DNA of 64,000 bases from Myxococcales bacterium (GTDB lineage: Bacteria; Myxococcota_A; Polyangia; Haliangiales; Haliangiaceae), in assembly GCA_016717005.1 (NCBI GenBank), contig JADJUF010000020.1:83758-147757 (forward strand). Direction: 5' to 3'. Numbering within the stretch: position 1 is the stretch's first letter; each line of letters begins with the position of its first letter. Below, one piece after another: positions 17,956 through 29,240 of the stretch. The translations under genes and the position numbers were made by a program. Under the pieces are notes generated by a model that did no database searches, had not been told where the DNA came from, and saw only the letters and a list, made by a program, of their open reading frames with translations.

Positions 17956-18551
17956 GACGCCGCTCCGCCGTCGGGCCCCTTGCCGCCCTTGCCACCCTTG
18001 CCCGCGGCCTTGGCGGCGTCCTCGGCCTCGATCCGCTTGAGCTGCGCGGTCAGGCGCGCGATCTCCGCCGACAGGTTCTGCTGCCGCATCCACATGACGC
18101 CGACCAGCCCCGCGACCAGCACCCAGATCAGGCCGTAGGCCAGGAACACGTGGCGCTCGTTGGTGACGATCTTCTTGGCCGCCTGCTCGTGGCCGCGGCG
18201 CTCGAAGCGGTTGGTGATGTCGGCCTGCCAGTCGGCGTCCTCCTCGATCGCCGTGGCGCACGCCAGCCGGAACTTGGCGCGGGCCTCGCGGTTGTCCTTC
18301 GGCGGGATCGTACACATCGGCGCGGCGGCCACCGGCGGCACTGGCGGCTGGTCCGCGGTCGGCGGCACCTGCGGCGCGGCCGGATCCGGCGGCGGCGCTG
18401 GCTGGGCCGCCGGCTCGCCGGCGGCTGGGGGCGCGGCGGTCGGCGCGGCGGCGCCGGCGTCCGGGACGTCCTGGGCGGACGCGATCATCGGGGCCAGCCC
18501 GCACGCGGCGAGCACGACGAGGACACGGGCGAGGAGCATGGCAGGTCTCAT
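17952..18551 (-). CDS. CcmD-like membrane protein with long secreted N-terminal extension
   Basis: Encodes 199 residues from ATG 18551, overlapping the ccmC stop (ATGA). There is an N-terminal signal peptide (ARVLVVLAACGLAPMIASA). A Pro/Ala-rich linker follows (about 25-75), then a short Cys-containing segment, then the CcmD-like core: HVFLAYGLIWVLVAGLVGVMW followed by a charged coiled helix (LSAEIARLTAQLKRIEAE). Canonical CcmD is a short heme-exporter subunit that helps release heme-loaded CcmE from CcmC. Here that unit sits at the C-terminus of a much longer protein. The tail GKGGKGGKGPDGG is low complexity. Confidence 0.65.
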   Translation of the reverse strand: MRPAMLLARVLVVLAACGLAPMIASAQDVPDAGAAAPTAAPPAAGEPAAQPAPPPDPAAPQVPPTADQPPVPPVAAAPMCTIPPKDNREARAKFRLACATAIEEDADWQADITNRFERRGHEQAAKKIVTNERHVFLAYGLIWVLVAGLVGVMWMRQQNLSAEIARLTAQLKRIEAEDAAKAAGKGGKGGKGPDGGAAS

Positions 18552-19231
18552 GGTTCGAGGATCCCGGCGTCGAGGCCGCGCTCGCGGGCGTCGCGGAGCG
18601 CGCGGGTGGCGCGGAGCTGGGCCACGCGGGTCACCAGCACCAGGATGAACAGGCCGATGAACGACAGCGCCGACAGCCGGAACGCCAGCTTCATCGAGCC
18701 GTCGAGGGTGCTGACCACCTTGGCCGGCGGGTGGAGGAAGTTCCAGAACTTCACCGAGAAGTACACGAGCGGCACGTCGACCATCGCGAACACCGCCAGC
18801 CCCGCCGACAGGCGCTCGGCGCCGGCGCCGCCGAACCGGCGCACCAGCACGTAGCCGACCATGATCAGCCACAGGAGCAGCGACGTGGTCAGGCGCATCT
18901 CCCACTGCCACCACACGCCCCAGGCCGCCTTGCCCCAGATCATCCCGGTGCCCAGGACGATCGCGCCGAACACCACCGCCAGCTCGGCCGCGGCCGCGGC
19001 CACGTCGTCGTAACGCGGGTCGCGGGTCTTCAGGTAGATCGCCGCCGGCACGCCGCACACGTACACCGCCGCGAACAGCATGAACGCGCACGGCACGTGG
19101 AAGTAGAAGATCTTCTGGTTCCAGTACAGCTGCGTGGCCTCGATCGGCGCCACGAAGAACACCTGGCGGACCGCCAGCGCCAAGAGCGCGGCGACCACGA
19201 CGGCCAGGACGGGGACGATGGCTCGCTTCAT
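18548..19231 (-). CDS. ccmC: Heme exporter / cytochrome c maturation protein CcmC
   Basis: Encodes 227 residues, the usual size, from ATG 19231. Six membrane helices are visible. The heme-handling tryptophan-rich segment reads WGKAAWGVWWQWEMRLTTSL, matching the WWD domain, with conserved His in FYFHVPCAF before it and in NFLHPPAKV after it as axial ligands. CcmC loads heme onto CcmE in the inner membrane. It overlaps ccmB by 4 bp and the CcmD-like gene by 4 bp. Confidence 0.93.
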   Translation of the reverse strand: MKRAIVPVLAVVVAALLALAVRQVFFVAPIEATQLYWNQKIFYFHVPCAFMLFAAVYVCGVPAAIYLKTRDPRYDDVAAAAAELAVVFGAIVLGTGMIWGKAAWGVWWQWEMRLTTSLLLWLIMVGYVLVRRFGGAGAERLSAGLAVFAMVDVPLVYFSVKFWNFLHPPAKVVSTLDGSMKLAFRLSALSFIGLFILVLVTRVAQLRATRALRDARERGLDAGILEP

Positions 19232-19977
19232 TCGATCACCAGGGCTTCGAAGGTCCACAGCGACGTCACGATGAACAGCGCGTCGTAGATGACCAGGAAC
19301 TGGATCCAGAACCACGCCTCGCCGGGGACCGGCTCCGGCGCGATCAGGGCGGCGGTGCCGCGGGTGGCCGCGAGGAACAGCGGCAGGAGCAGCGGGTACA
19401 GGATCACCGGCAGGAGCACGTCGCGCGAGCGGACCCGCAGCAGCATGGCCGAGAACACCGTGCCCACGACCGCCATGCCGATCACGCCCAGCGCCAGCAA
19501 GAGCGCCAGCGACCCGCCGCTGGTGCTGACGTCGAGGTCGTAGAGCACGACCGACACCGGCGCGATCACGACCGCGACCAGGCCGATCACGACGACCATC
19601 GCGATCGCCTTGCCCAGGAAGATCGCCAGGCGCGGCGCCGGCGACAGCAGCAGCGCCCGCATCGTGTCGCCCTCGCGCTCGCGATCGAACGCGCGGCCCA
19701 GGCCGAGGGTGGCCGCGAACGCCAGCGCGCCCCAGACGATCCCGGGCACGGCCTCGGCGATGACCTTGCGGTCGCGCACGAACGCGAACGAGAACACCAC
19801 CACGACGGTCACGGCGAAGAACGCCATCGTGTAGAGGATCTCGCGGCTGCGCAGCTCGACCCGCAGATCCTTGCCGGCGACCGCGGCGACCAGGCGGAAG
19901 AAGCTCACGGACGTGGTTGTACGTCGCCCGGCGTCGACCGAGCAACCCGCGGCGGGGGCCTGCTCGTCAGCTGGCAT
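19228..19977 (-). CDS. ccmB: Heme exporter membrane protein CcmB
   Basis: Encodes 249 residues from ATG 19977, which overlaps the ccmA stop by 11 bp. An internal GTG at 19908 gives 226 residues, closer to the family length, and the homology begins there (SFFRLVAAVAGKDLRVELRS), so it may be the true start. Six hydrophobic segments match the CcmB ABC-transporter membrane subunit. FDREREGDTMRALLLSPAPR is the conserved cytoplasmic loop. With CcmA it forms the ATPase that drives release of holo-CcmE. Confidence 0.9.
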   Translation of the reverse strand: MPADEQAPAAGCSVDAGRRTTTSVSFFRLVAAVAGKDLRVELRSREILYTMAFFAVTVVVVFSFAFVRDRKVIAEAVPGIVWGALAFAATLGLGRAFDREREGDTMRALLLSPAPRLAIFLGKAIAMVVVIGLVAVVIAPVSVVLYDLDVSTSGGSLALLLALGVIGMAVVGTVFSAMLLRVRSRDVLLPVILYPLLLPLFLAATRGTAALIAPEPVPGEAWFWIQFLVIYDALFIVTSLWTFEALVIE

Positions 19978-20680
19978 GGCCGTGGTAGTGGTCCCGGAGC
20001 GCGGCGTACGAGTAGCCGTCCGGGTCACGCTCGTCGAAGGCGAGCTTGCCGCGGCGCAGGATCGCGACGTGGTCGGTGACCCCGGCGATGGCCTCGAGGT
20101 CGTGGGTCACGCACACGACGATCGCGCCCTCGGCCTTGGCCTGGCCCAGCCGCGTGCCCAGCGCCATCGCGCCGTCGCGGTCGAGGCCGGTGAACGGCTC
20201 GTCGAGCAAGAGCAGCGACGGCCGCGCCAGGAGCGCCCGCGCCAGGGCCAGGCGCTGGACCATGCCGCGCGAGTAGGTCCGCACCGCCCGGGTCCGGGCC
20301 GACGCCTCGAGGCCGACCTCGTCGAGCAGCACCTCGGCCCGGCGGTCGGCGTCGACGACGCCGTACAGCGCCGCGAAGAACCGGAGGTTCTCGATCGCCG
20401 TCAGCTCGCCGTAGCACAGCGACGCGTGGGCCAGGAGGCCGATGTCGGCCCGGAGCGCGTCGTCGACCGCGCGCGGCGTGGCGCCGTCGAGGTACGCGAC
20501 GGTGCCGGCGCTGGCCCGGACCAGCGTCGACAGGATGCCGAGCAGCGTGGTCTTGCCGGCGCCGTTGGCCCCGAGCAACGCGCACACCGAGCCGGCCCGC
20601 AGCTCCAGCTCGACCCCGGCGAGGGCGCGGTGATCCCCGAACCGCTTGCCGACCTTGTCGACGACGATCGACGACAGCAT
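19967..20680 (-). CDS. ccmA: Heme exporter ATP-binding protein CcmA
   Basis: Encodes 237 residues from ATG 20680. ABC ATPase motifs are all present: Walker A GANGAGKTT, signature YSRGMVQR (a variant of LSGGQ), Walker B LLLLDEP and the switch His in VCVTHDLE. The weak LSGGQ is common in CcmA. It energises release of heme-loaded CcmE from CcmC. It begins 2 bp after the upstream gene and overlaps ccmB, so the four export genes form one translationally coupled block. Confidence 0.93.
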   Translation of the reverse strand: MLSSIVVDKVGKRFGDHRALAGVELELRAGSVCALLGANGAGKTTLLGILSTLVRASAGTVAYLDGATPRAVDDALRADIGLLAHASLCYGELTAIENLRFFAALYGVVDADRRAEVLLDEVGLEASARTRAVRTYSRGMVQRLALARALLARPSLLLLDEPFTGLDRDGAMALGTRLGQAKAEGAIVVCVTHDLEAIAGVTDHVAILRRGKLAFDERDPDGYSYAALRDHYHGHAS

Positions 20681-20682
20681 CG

Positions 20683-22878
20683 CTACCGCGGCGGCTGCTT
20701 GCGGTACAGGGTCTCGAGCTCGGCCATGAGCTTGGCCTGGCGGGCCGGGTCCTTGCCGCTGGCCTGGAGCGCGGCCAGCTCGTCGAGCAGCGCGTCGAAG
20801 CGCGCCGTCGGGACGGCCCCGGATCGCGGCCGCCACAGCGCCAGGGTCGTGCCCAGCGCCAGGAGCGCCAGCACCGCCAGCCCGACCGCGCGCCGGCCGT
20901 AGGTGCGCCAGGTCGCCTCGCGCGGCAGGTCGCGGATCTCGAACTGCATGGTCTTGCCCGGCAGGATCGTGATCGGCGACAGCACCGCGAACTGCCCGCG
21001 CTGGTCGTCGACGTTCTCGACCTGGATGCCGGTCACGCCCTTGGGCAGGACCACCCGGGCGTTGCCGGCCTTCTTGAGCTCGATGCCGCTCTCGAACGTG
21101 CCGAGCGGCAGCGGCATCGACCAGCGCACGTTGCCCTTGTTGACCTTGAGCGAGAACCCGGCGACGAACTGGAACCCGCCGGGCGGGATCGGCCGGCGGA
21201 TCACGAAGCCCTTGGCCGGATCGATGCCGACCATCGCCTGGTAGTCGTCGCGCACGACCGCGCCGGTGAACCCGTCGGGCAACGGCAGCACGAGGTCGTC
21301 GGGCGCGGCGTCGGTGCCCGCCAGGTACGGCGCCCACGACGCGTTGCGGATGCCGAACGTGCCGCGCACGCCCAGGTACACGTCGTCGAGCCAGCTGGTC
21401 AGGCTCCACTGGAACATCACGCGCGGCATCACCAGCACGGTGATCGAGGCGCCGCGATCGGGCGTCAGCTGGAACGGCGCCGACACGTACGGCTGGTTGC
21501 GCATCAGCGTGCGCACCGCGAACGCGCGGTCGGCGCCGCTGGCGACCCCGGCGAACCGGGCCCCGCCCTCGCCGCGCGTGGCCCAGGCCACGTCCACGGT
21601 CGTGCGCACGCCGGTCGCCGGCTTGGCCGTGGCCGGCATCGTCACGGTCGCCCGGGCCACGGCGTCGTCGTCGAGCGCGATCGCGACCTCGACCGCGCCC
21701 GCGGGCACGTTGGTCAGCACCGCGGTGCCGAACGGGTCGGTGGCGTTGGTCGAGACCACCGCGCCGGCCGCCGTGCGGACCGTGACGGTGCGGCCGGCCT
21801 GCGGCGCGCCCTCGTGGGTGACGGTCACGGCCAGGCTGCCGGCCGGCAGCGCGGCGTCGGCGGTCGGCACGGCCGCGGTCGCCTTGACCGAGTCGAGCGC
21901 GATCATCGGCGCGAGCTGTGGCGCGGTCGTGATCACCTCGCCGGTCACCGCGTCGATCAGCTCGACCTGGCCGTTGGCCTCAGGCACGCCCGCGAACTGG
22001 ACCCGGACCACGCCGGCCGGGACCACGGCGACCTTGGGCTGCTCGTCGAGCCGCCCCAGATCGTCGACCGCCGGGGTCGTGGCCGCGCGCTTCTCGCCCG
22101 ACAGGATCACCCGGACCCCGGCCTCGCCGTCGAGCAAGATCGGGATCGAGACCAGGCGATCGAAGCCGCCGTTGCGCGGCAGCTGCGTCATCGCGAAGTA
22201 GCTGGTCGCCCCGCGGGTGTCGAGGCCCTTGATCTCGGCCCGCCCGGACGCGTCGGTGGCGACGACCTTGCCGCTGATCACCTGATCGTGGCGATAGCCG
22301 ACCACGATCACCGGGATCCCGGCCAGGCCGGCCACGTCGCCGAAGTCGTCGTAGCTGACGCGCACGGTGATGCCGTCGCGGGTGTCGGCCTGCTCCGGCC
22401 GCGGCTGGCCGCTCATGGCCCGCGGGCTCATCGGCGGACCACCGGCGGCGCCGCCGCCCATCATCGGCGCGTCGCCGCCCGCGAGCGGCACGGTCGACAG
22501 CATGACCCGCACGCCGTTGGTCTGCGGCATCGGGAACTGGCTCGACGACACGGTCGCGCCGTCGAGCCCGGGGGCGGTGGCCTTGACCAGCACGCCCATG
22601 CCGACGTCGGTGAAGCTGGCGCGGCCCTCGGCGTCGGTGCGGGCGCGCTGCTCGATCGCTTCGCCCTGGCCGTTGGCCGCGGACAGGATCAGCGTGACCT
22701 CGACGCCGGTGACCGCCGCGCGGTTGCCGTCGATGACGCGGACGACCACGGTGCCATCGCGCAGGCTGGTGTCGGGCAGCGGCTTGCCGATCGCCGCGGC
22801 CGGCTGCGCATGCGCCGCCGGCGTCACCGCCAGCGCGGCCACCGCCGCGAGGGCGAGCGCGCACCACCGGGCCATCAC
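20683..22878 (-). CDS. Large secreted, membrane-anchored protein inside the ccm operon
   Basis: Encodes 731 residues. GTG 22878 or ATG 22875 can start it; both overlap the previous stop. It has a signal peptide (ALALAAVAALAVTPAAHA). Several Ig-like or carboxypeptidase-regulatory-like domains follow, each with a DxxGRAxFTDV or DPFGTAVLTNV turn typical of such sandwiches. There is one C-terminal membrane helix (AVGLAVLALLALGTTLAL) and a short cytoplasmic helix. No Cys pair or heme motif is seen. It is not a known Ccm component, yet it lies between the CcmI-like gene and ccmA with overlaps or 2-bp gaps. A periplasmic scaffold or chaperone role is only a guess. Confidence 0.75.
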   Translation of the reverse strand: MMARWCALALAAVAALAVTPAAHAQPAAAIGKPLPDTSLRDGTVVVRVIDGNRAAVTGVEVTLILSAANGQGEAIEQRARTDAEGRASFTDVGMGVLVKATAPGLDGATVSSSQFPMPQTNGVRVMLSTVPLAGGDAPMMGGGAAGGPPMSPRAMSGQPRPEQADTRDGITVRVSYDDFGDVAGLAGIPVIVVGYRHDQVISGKVVATDASGRAEIKGLDTRGATSYFAMTQLPRNGGFDRLVSIPILLDGEAGVRVILSGEKRAATTPAVDDLGRLDEQPKVAVVPAGVVRVQFAGVPEANGQVELIDAVTGEVITTAPQLAPMIALDSVKATAAVPTADAALPAGSLAVTVTHEGAPQAGRTVTVRTAAGAVVSTNATDPFGTAVLTNVPAGAVEVAIALDDDAVARATVTMPATAKPATGVRTTVDVAWATRGEGGARFAGVASGADRAFAVRTLMRNQPYVSAPFQLTPDRGASITVLVMPRVMFQWSLTSWLDDVYLGVRGTFGIRNASWAPYLAGTDAAPDDLVLPLPDGFTGAVVRDDYQAMVGIDPAKGFVIRRPIPPGGFQFVAGFSLKVNKGNVRWSMPLPLGTFESGIELKKAGNARVVLPKGVTGIQVENVDDQRGQFAVLSPITILPGKTMQFEIRDLPREATWRTYGRRAVGLAVLALLALGTTLALWRPRSGAVPTARFDALLDELAALQASGKDPARQAKLMAELETLYRKQPPR

Positions 22879-23649
22879 GACGCCACCTCCTCGGCCGCGC
22901 CGCTCGACGCGCGCGGCGCCTGCACCTGGGCCTCGCGGGCCGCGACCTCATCGGTCGCGTCGGCAGGCGCGTCGGGCGCCTCGTCGGGATCGTCGGGATC
23001 GTCGGCGGGCTCGGCCTCGATGGGCGCGGCCTCGACCGGGGCCGGCTTGGCCTTCGCGGCCTGCTCGGCGTGCTCGGCGTGCTCGGCCTGCTCAGCCTTC
23101 GCGACCTTGTCGGCCTTGCCACCCTTGGCCTTGGCCTTGATCTTGGCCGCCTTGGCGGTCTTGCGGTCGATCACCGCGCGCGCCTGCAGCTCGGCCAGGA
23201 TGCGCTCGCGGGGGCCGAGGCCGCCGCCGAGCTCGAGCATCTTGATCACCTCGATCGCGCGCGCGCGGTAGCCGCCGATCAACGCCTGCGCGTCGGCCGC
23301 GGTCAGCTTGCCGGTGTCACGGTCGAACTCGATGTCCTTGATGGCACGCACCAGACTCTTTTTCTCCCGCTCGAGGTCATCGCGCGAGCCGCCGGCGACG
23401 AACCAGTCGTCGTCGATCGTATCGACCACCGCGTTGCCGGCGCGCACCAGCGCGAGGCCGGCCCCGACCACCGCCAGCCAGGCCAGGCCCAGCACGATCA
23501 CCGACGGCGTCAGGTGCCAGCGGTGGGCGTGCCCGATCAGCGCCCAGCCCGGGGGCACCATCGCCGCCGCGATCATCCAGGCCACGCCGTCGCGCCCGCC
23601 GCGCACGCGCGCGCGTGGCAGGCTGCTGGGGGCTGGGGGCCGCTGGTCC

Positions 23650-23657
<8 letters not shown>
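22875..23657 (-). CDS. CcmI-like membrane protein with acidic/Lys-rich tail
   Basis: Encodes 260 residues from ATG 23657, overlapping the ccmF-H stop. Two membrane helices (about 25-70) precede a helical domain with LEREKKSLVRAIKDIEFDRDTGKLTAADA. That pattern is shared with the N-terminal coiled part of CcmI/CycH-type proteins. The C-terminal third is low complexity, first Lys/Ala then Asp/Glu/Pro. The TPR domain of full CcmI, which binds apocytochrome, is not recognisable. The assignment rests on the helix motif and the operon position. Confidence 0.62.
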
Positions 23658-26340
<2,683 letters not shown>

Positions 26341-26457
26341 ACATGCACCGCTTTCAAGGCCACCGGTTCGGACCACGCGGGATCCGCGGCAGCGCGTCGG
26401 AGGGAGGTCGCGCGCACCGACGAGGCGGCGGCGCAGTGCGCGCCGGCCCCGCCGACG

Positions 26458-26883
26458 TCACTGGAACATCTTGTCGCGCTGCGCACCGTCGTACTTCGAG
26501 GGGCACTTGGCCATGAGGTTGGTCGCGTAGAGCACGGCGTGGCCGTCCTCGACCATGAGCTTGCCCTCGGCGACGACCTCGGCCTTGTCGCGGAAGGTGT
26601 CGGGCTTGGGGCCGGTGTGCTTGATGATCACCGAGCGGCCCTTGTGCTCGAGCACGAAGGTGCGGTGCATCTCCTGGCCCACCACCTGCTCGTCGATCGT
26701 GCCGGCCTGGACCCAGCCGTGGACCTTCATCTGCTGCCCGACCCACTGGTCCGCGGCCGCCGCCACCTCGTCCGCCATCTTGTACGCGCTGGTGTGGCTG
26801 GACGACGAGTGGAAGAAGAAGCCCACGACGCCGAGGCCGATGGCCGCGGTCAGGACGATCTTCGCCACGGTGGTGTTGTTCAT
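26458..26883 (-). CDS. ccmE: Heme chaperone CcmE, CXXXY type
   Basis: Encodes 141 residues. ATG 26883 is preceded by AGGA with a 7-nt spacing, one of the few clear Shine-Dalgarno sites here. One N-terminal membrane helix (IVLTAAIGLGVVGFFF) precedes the OB-fold beta-barrel. The heme-attachment site reads CPSKY (Cys127 to Tyr131) where E. coli CcmE has HXXXY. This is the variant described for archaea and some bacteria (System I*, for example Desulfovibrio), in which Cys binds heme covalently. CcmE carries heme from CcmC to CcmF. It is the first gene of the operon, 117 bp before ccmF-H. Confidence 0.88.
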   Translation of the reverse strand: MNNTTVAKIVLTAAIGLGVVGFFFHSSSSHTSAYKMADEVAAAADQWVGQQMKVHGWVQAGTIDEQVVGQEMHRTFVLEHKGRSVIIKHTGPKPDTFRDKAEVVAEGKLMVEDGHAVLYATNLMAKCPSKYDGAQRDKMFQ

Positions 26884-27052
26884 GGTGCACTCCTGGAGAA
26901 CGACGCGCGGAGGTGCGCATCTGCCCTGCGGTTCGTAGCATGCCACGGGCCAGCGGCTCGTCGGAGACTCTGTGGCGGGTTGCCGCGCGGCGGACCCGCG
27001 TCCGTGCGCAGATTTCGGACACTTACGCGGGCGGAATCGCTCATCGATCGCT

Positions 27053-28150
27053 CTAACCGCCGATGGCCATCATATGCTTCCCGGGGGCGCCAGCCCCTGT
27101 GCGCTGGAAGTCATGACCCGCCCGTTTGCCGTCCAGGGCGTAGGCGATGGCCCGGCGGACGTCGTCGTCGCTGCCGCCGCCGCGGACCAGATCGCGGAGG
27201 CTGATCGCGTCGTCGTGCCCCAGGCACGCGTGGAGCGCACCGTCGGCGGTCAGCCGGACCCGGTTGCAGTCGTCGCAGAAGTGCTCGGTCATGGCCGAGA
27301 TGATGCCCACCTGGTGGGTGGGGGCGGCCGCCACGGCCCAGTACCGCGCGGGCCCCACCGCGCCCCGGTCCCGCGGCGCGGCCGCGAGAGGCCCAAACGT
27401 CTGGGTCAGCGTGGCGCGGATGGTCGCGGCCGTCAGCTCGCGCGCGGCCTGGTAGAGCGCGCCCCCCGACAGCGGCATGTGCTCGATGAACCGGAGCTCG
27501 ACGGCGCGGTCCCAGGCGAACCGGCACAGGTCGGCCAGCTCGGCGTCGTTCTCACCGGCCAGGGCGACGGCGTTGAGCTTGACGGTCATCCCGGCGGCGC
27601 GCGCGGCGTCGATCCCGGCGACCACCCGGCTCAGATCGCCACCGCCGGTGAGCCGCGCAAATTTTTCGGGATCGAGGGTGTCGAGCGAGATGTTCACGCC
27701 GCCCAGCCCCGCGGCTCGGAGCGGCTCGGCCAGCTCGACCAGTCGATGACCGTTGGTGGTCATGACCAGCTCGCCCACGTGCCCGCGCAGCTGGGCCACG
27801 AGGTCGACGATGTGGGCCCGTACGGTCGGCTCGCCTCCGGTCAGGCGGACCCGCTCGACGCCGATGCCGGCGAAGACCCCGACGATCCGCTCGATCTCCT
27901 CGAACGAGAGCAGGTCAGCGCGCGATTGGTGCGCGATGCCGTCCTCGGGCACGCAGTATGTGCACGCAAAGTTGCACCGGTCGGTCACGGACACCCGCAG
28001 GTACCGGACCGGCCGGGCGAATCGATCCGCCATGACGCCGGCGCCGGGGCTGGGAAACCCGTCCGGTACCGAGCTGGCCGCGGGCTGGAGCACCGGCAGC
28101 GACAGCCGTCCCCGGGCGCCGGGATCGGTCCGAGACGGTGCGGCGCCCAT
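27053..28150 (-). CDS. moaA: GTP 3',8-cyclase MoaA (molybdenum cofactor biosynthesis)
   Basis: Encodes 365 residues. It performs the radical-SAM step that converts GTP toward cyclic pyranopterin. The N-terminal cluster motif is CNFACTYC (Cys59, 63, 66); the C-terminal cluster is CDDCNRVRLTADGALHACL. LTGGEP binds SAM, and the chain ends in the Gly-Gly dipeptide needed for activity. ATG 28150 is chosen over ATG 28033: the extension has LPVLQPAASSVPDGFPSP, which recurs in relatives, and a TTGACG/17 bp/CAGAGT promoter ends six bases before it. No other moa gene is adjacent. Confidence 0.93.
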   Translation of the reverse strand: MGAAPSRTDPGARGRLSLPVLQPAASSVPDGFPSPGAGVMADRFARPVRYLRVSVTDRCNFACTYCVPEDGIAHQSRADLLSFEEIERIVGVFAGIGVERVRLTGGEPTVRAHIVDLVAQLRGHVGELVMTTNGHRLVELAEPLRAAGLGGVNISLDTLDPEKFARLTGGGDLSRVVAGIDAARAAGMTVKLNAVALAGENDAELADLCRFAWDRAVELRFIEHMPLSGGALYQAARELTAATIRATLTQTFGPLAAAPRDRGAVGPARYWAVAAAPTHQVGIISAMTEHFCDDCNRVRLTADGALHACLGHDDAISLRDLVRGGGSDDDVRRAIAYALDGKRAGHDFQRTGAGAPGKHMMAIGG

Positions 28151-28156
28151 GCGGGG

Positions 28157-28185
28157 ACTCTGTTCGCTGGCGCCCCGCGCGTCAA
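28157..28185 (-). promoter_or_regulatory. Promoter of moaA with -35 and -10, leaderless spacing
   Basis: Minus strand TTGACG (28185-28180), a 17-bp spacer, CAGAGT (28162-28157), then CCCCGC and ATG 28150. The -35 matches consensus at five of six bases and spacing is ideal. Confidence 0.65.
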
Positions 28186-28262
28186 GCCGGGCGTCCGCTC
28201 GGGCTCGGTCCGCGAGGGCGCGCCTCGCTGGTGATCTCGGGTGGTTGCGCCGAGGATTTCCC

Positions 28263-28291
28263 TTGACAATCTGAGCGAAAACCCGCACCAC
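28263..28291 (+). promoter_or_regulatory. Possible promoter with perfect -35
   Basis: A perfect TTGACA (28263-28268) lies upstream of the gene at 28329. The hexamer 17 bp later (CACCAC) is a poor -10. A GGAG motif at 28315 would serve as ribosome-binding site for ATG 28329, so this gene would carry a leader. Confidence 0.35.
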
Positions 28292-28328
28292 ACCAGCAAA
28301 AGAACGCCAAGAACTGGAGCTTCCCTGC

Positions 28329-28730
28329 ATGCAAGAGATGGACTACGGCCGCCGGGCATCGAACACGCAACCGCCGCCCCGCGCCTCCCGCGCCACCGGC
28401 CCCGTCAACGCGGGCCCTGGCAGTGTTCTCGATGGACTCTGGGTCCTGCTGATCGCCAACGAGGATCAGCTCCCCACCGCTGACGCCGACGGCCGCGTGC
28501 CGATGATGGCGCGGTCGGGCGAGACCACGAACTTCTTGCTCGGCTTCAAGACCGTCGTCAAGGCGCGTCAGTTCCTCTCGTCGCAGGGGATCGAGGGCGC
28601 CGAGCCCCGCATGGTCGTCCGCGGCAACCGCGACGAGATGCTCCGCATCGCCCAGGCCGCCCAGGCCAACTCGGTGCTGATCGACTACGAGCCGAGCGAC
28701 CAGAGCTACGGCGCCATCGTCGAGATCTGA
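28329..28730 (+). CDS. Small cytosolic protein of unknown function
   Basis: Encodes 133 residues from ATG 28329, with GGAG about 10 nt upstream; ATG 28338 is an alternative. The first 35 residues are Pro/Arg/Ala-rich and probably disordered. The rest looks like a compact alpha/beta domain: LWVLLIANEDQL, FLLGFKTVVKARQFLSSQGI, PRMVVRGNRDEMLRIAQAAQ, NSVLIDYEP. No signal peptide, membrane helix or catalytic motif is evident. It is a stand-alone gene between moaA and the repeat array, followed after 4 bp by a perfect palindrome. I do not recognise the family. Confidence 0.7.
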   Translation: MQEMDYGRRASNTQPPPRASRATGPVNAGPGSVLDGLWVLLIANEDQLPTADADGRVPMMARSGETTNFLLGFKTVVKARQFLSSQGIEGAEPRMVVRGNRDEMLRIAQAAQANSVLIDYEPSDQSYGAIVEI

Positions 28731-28734
28731 GAGA

Positions 28735-28752
28735 GGGTTTTTCGAAAAACCC
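28735..28752. terminator. Perfect 18-bp palindrome after the small gene
   Basis: GGGTTTTTCGAAAAACCC starts 4 bp past the stop. It could fold as a hairpin terminator without a following U-tract, or be a binding site. Its A/T-rich core stands out against the local GC content. Confidence 0.5.
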
Positions 28753-28844
28753 AGGCAGGTGCCGGGGCAGTGCCGGGGTCGTCACCCGGCAGCCGGCCCG
28801 GATCGTTCAGCGCGGGTGCGGGTGATTCCGGAGCGTTTCGATCC

Positions 28845-29240
28845 TCCCGATCGGCTGACACCCCGGTGCGGCCGGCGGCGCTCCGATCGGCTCACCGCGC
28901 CGGCGGTTCCGGCGGCGTTCCGATCGATCGCCTGATCGGCTGACACCCGGCGCGGCCGGCGGCGTTCCGATCGGCTGACACCCGGCGGCCGGCCGGCATT
29001 TGACACCCGGCGGGCGGCGACACCCAGCGCGGCCGGCGGCTCGACGCCCGGCGGTTCCGATCGGCTGACACCCGGCGCGGCCGGCGGCGTGCCGATCGGC
29101 TGACACCCGGCGGTCCGATCGGCTGACGCCCGGCGCTCCGATCGGCTGACACCTGGCGCGGCCGGCGGCGTGCCGATCGGCTGACACCCGGCGGTCCGAT
29201 TCCGATCGGCTGACGCCCGGCGCTCCGATCGGCTGACACC
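28845..29240. repeat. Degenerate tandem array with core GATCGGCTGACACC
   Basis: About ten copies of the core (some with GACGCC or GACACCTG) are separated by 8-25 bp spacers, mostly CGGCGCGGCCGGCGGCGTTC or CGGCGGTC. A higher-order block of roughly 80 bp (29086-29160) is repeated at 29167-29238. Units vary in length, so this is neither a CRISPR nor a regular minisatellite. The last core runs directly into coding sequence resembling the end of an MscS channel. Translated as protein on the minus strand it gives GVSRSERRASADR repeats, with no start or flanking support for a gene. Confidence 0.85.

Noticed and set aside
28845..29240. CRISPR-like repeat array
   Set aside because: Repeat cores are short, variable and separated by related, not unique, spacers of unequal length. 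No cas genes are nearby.
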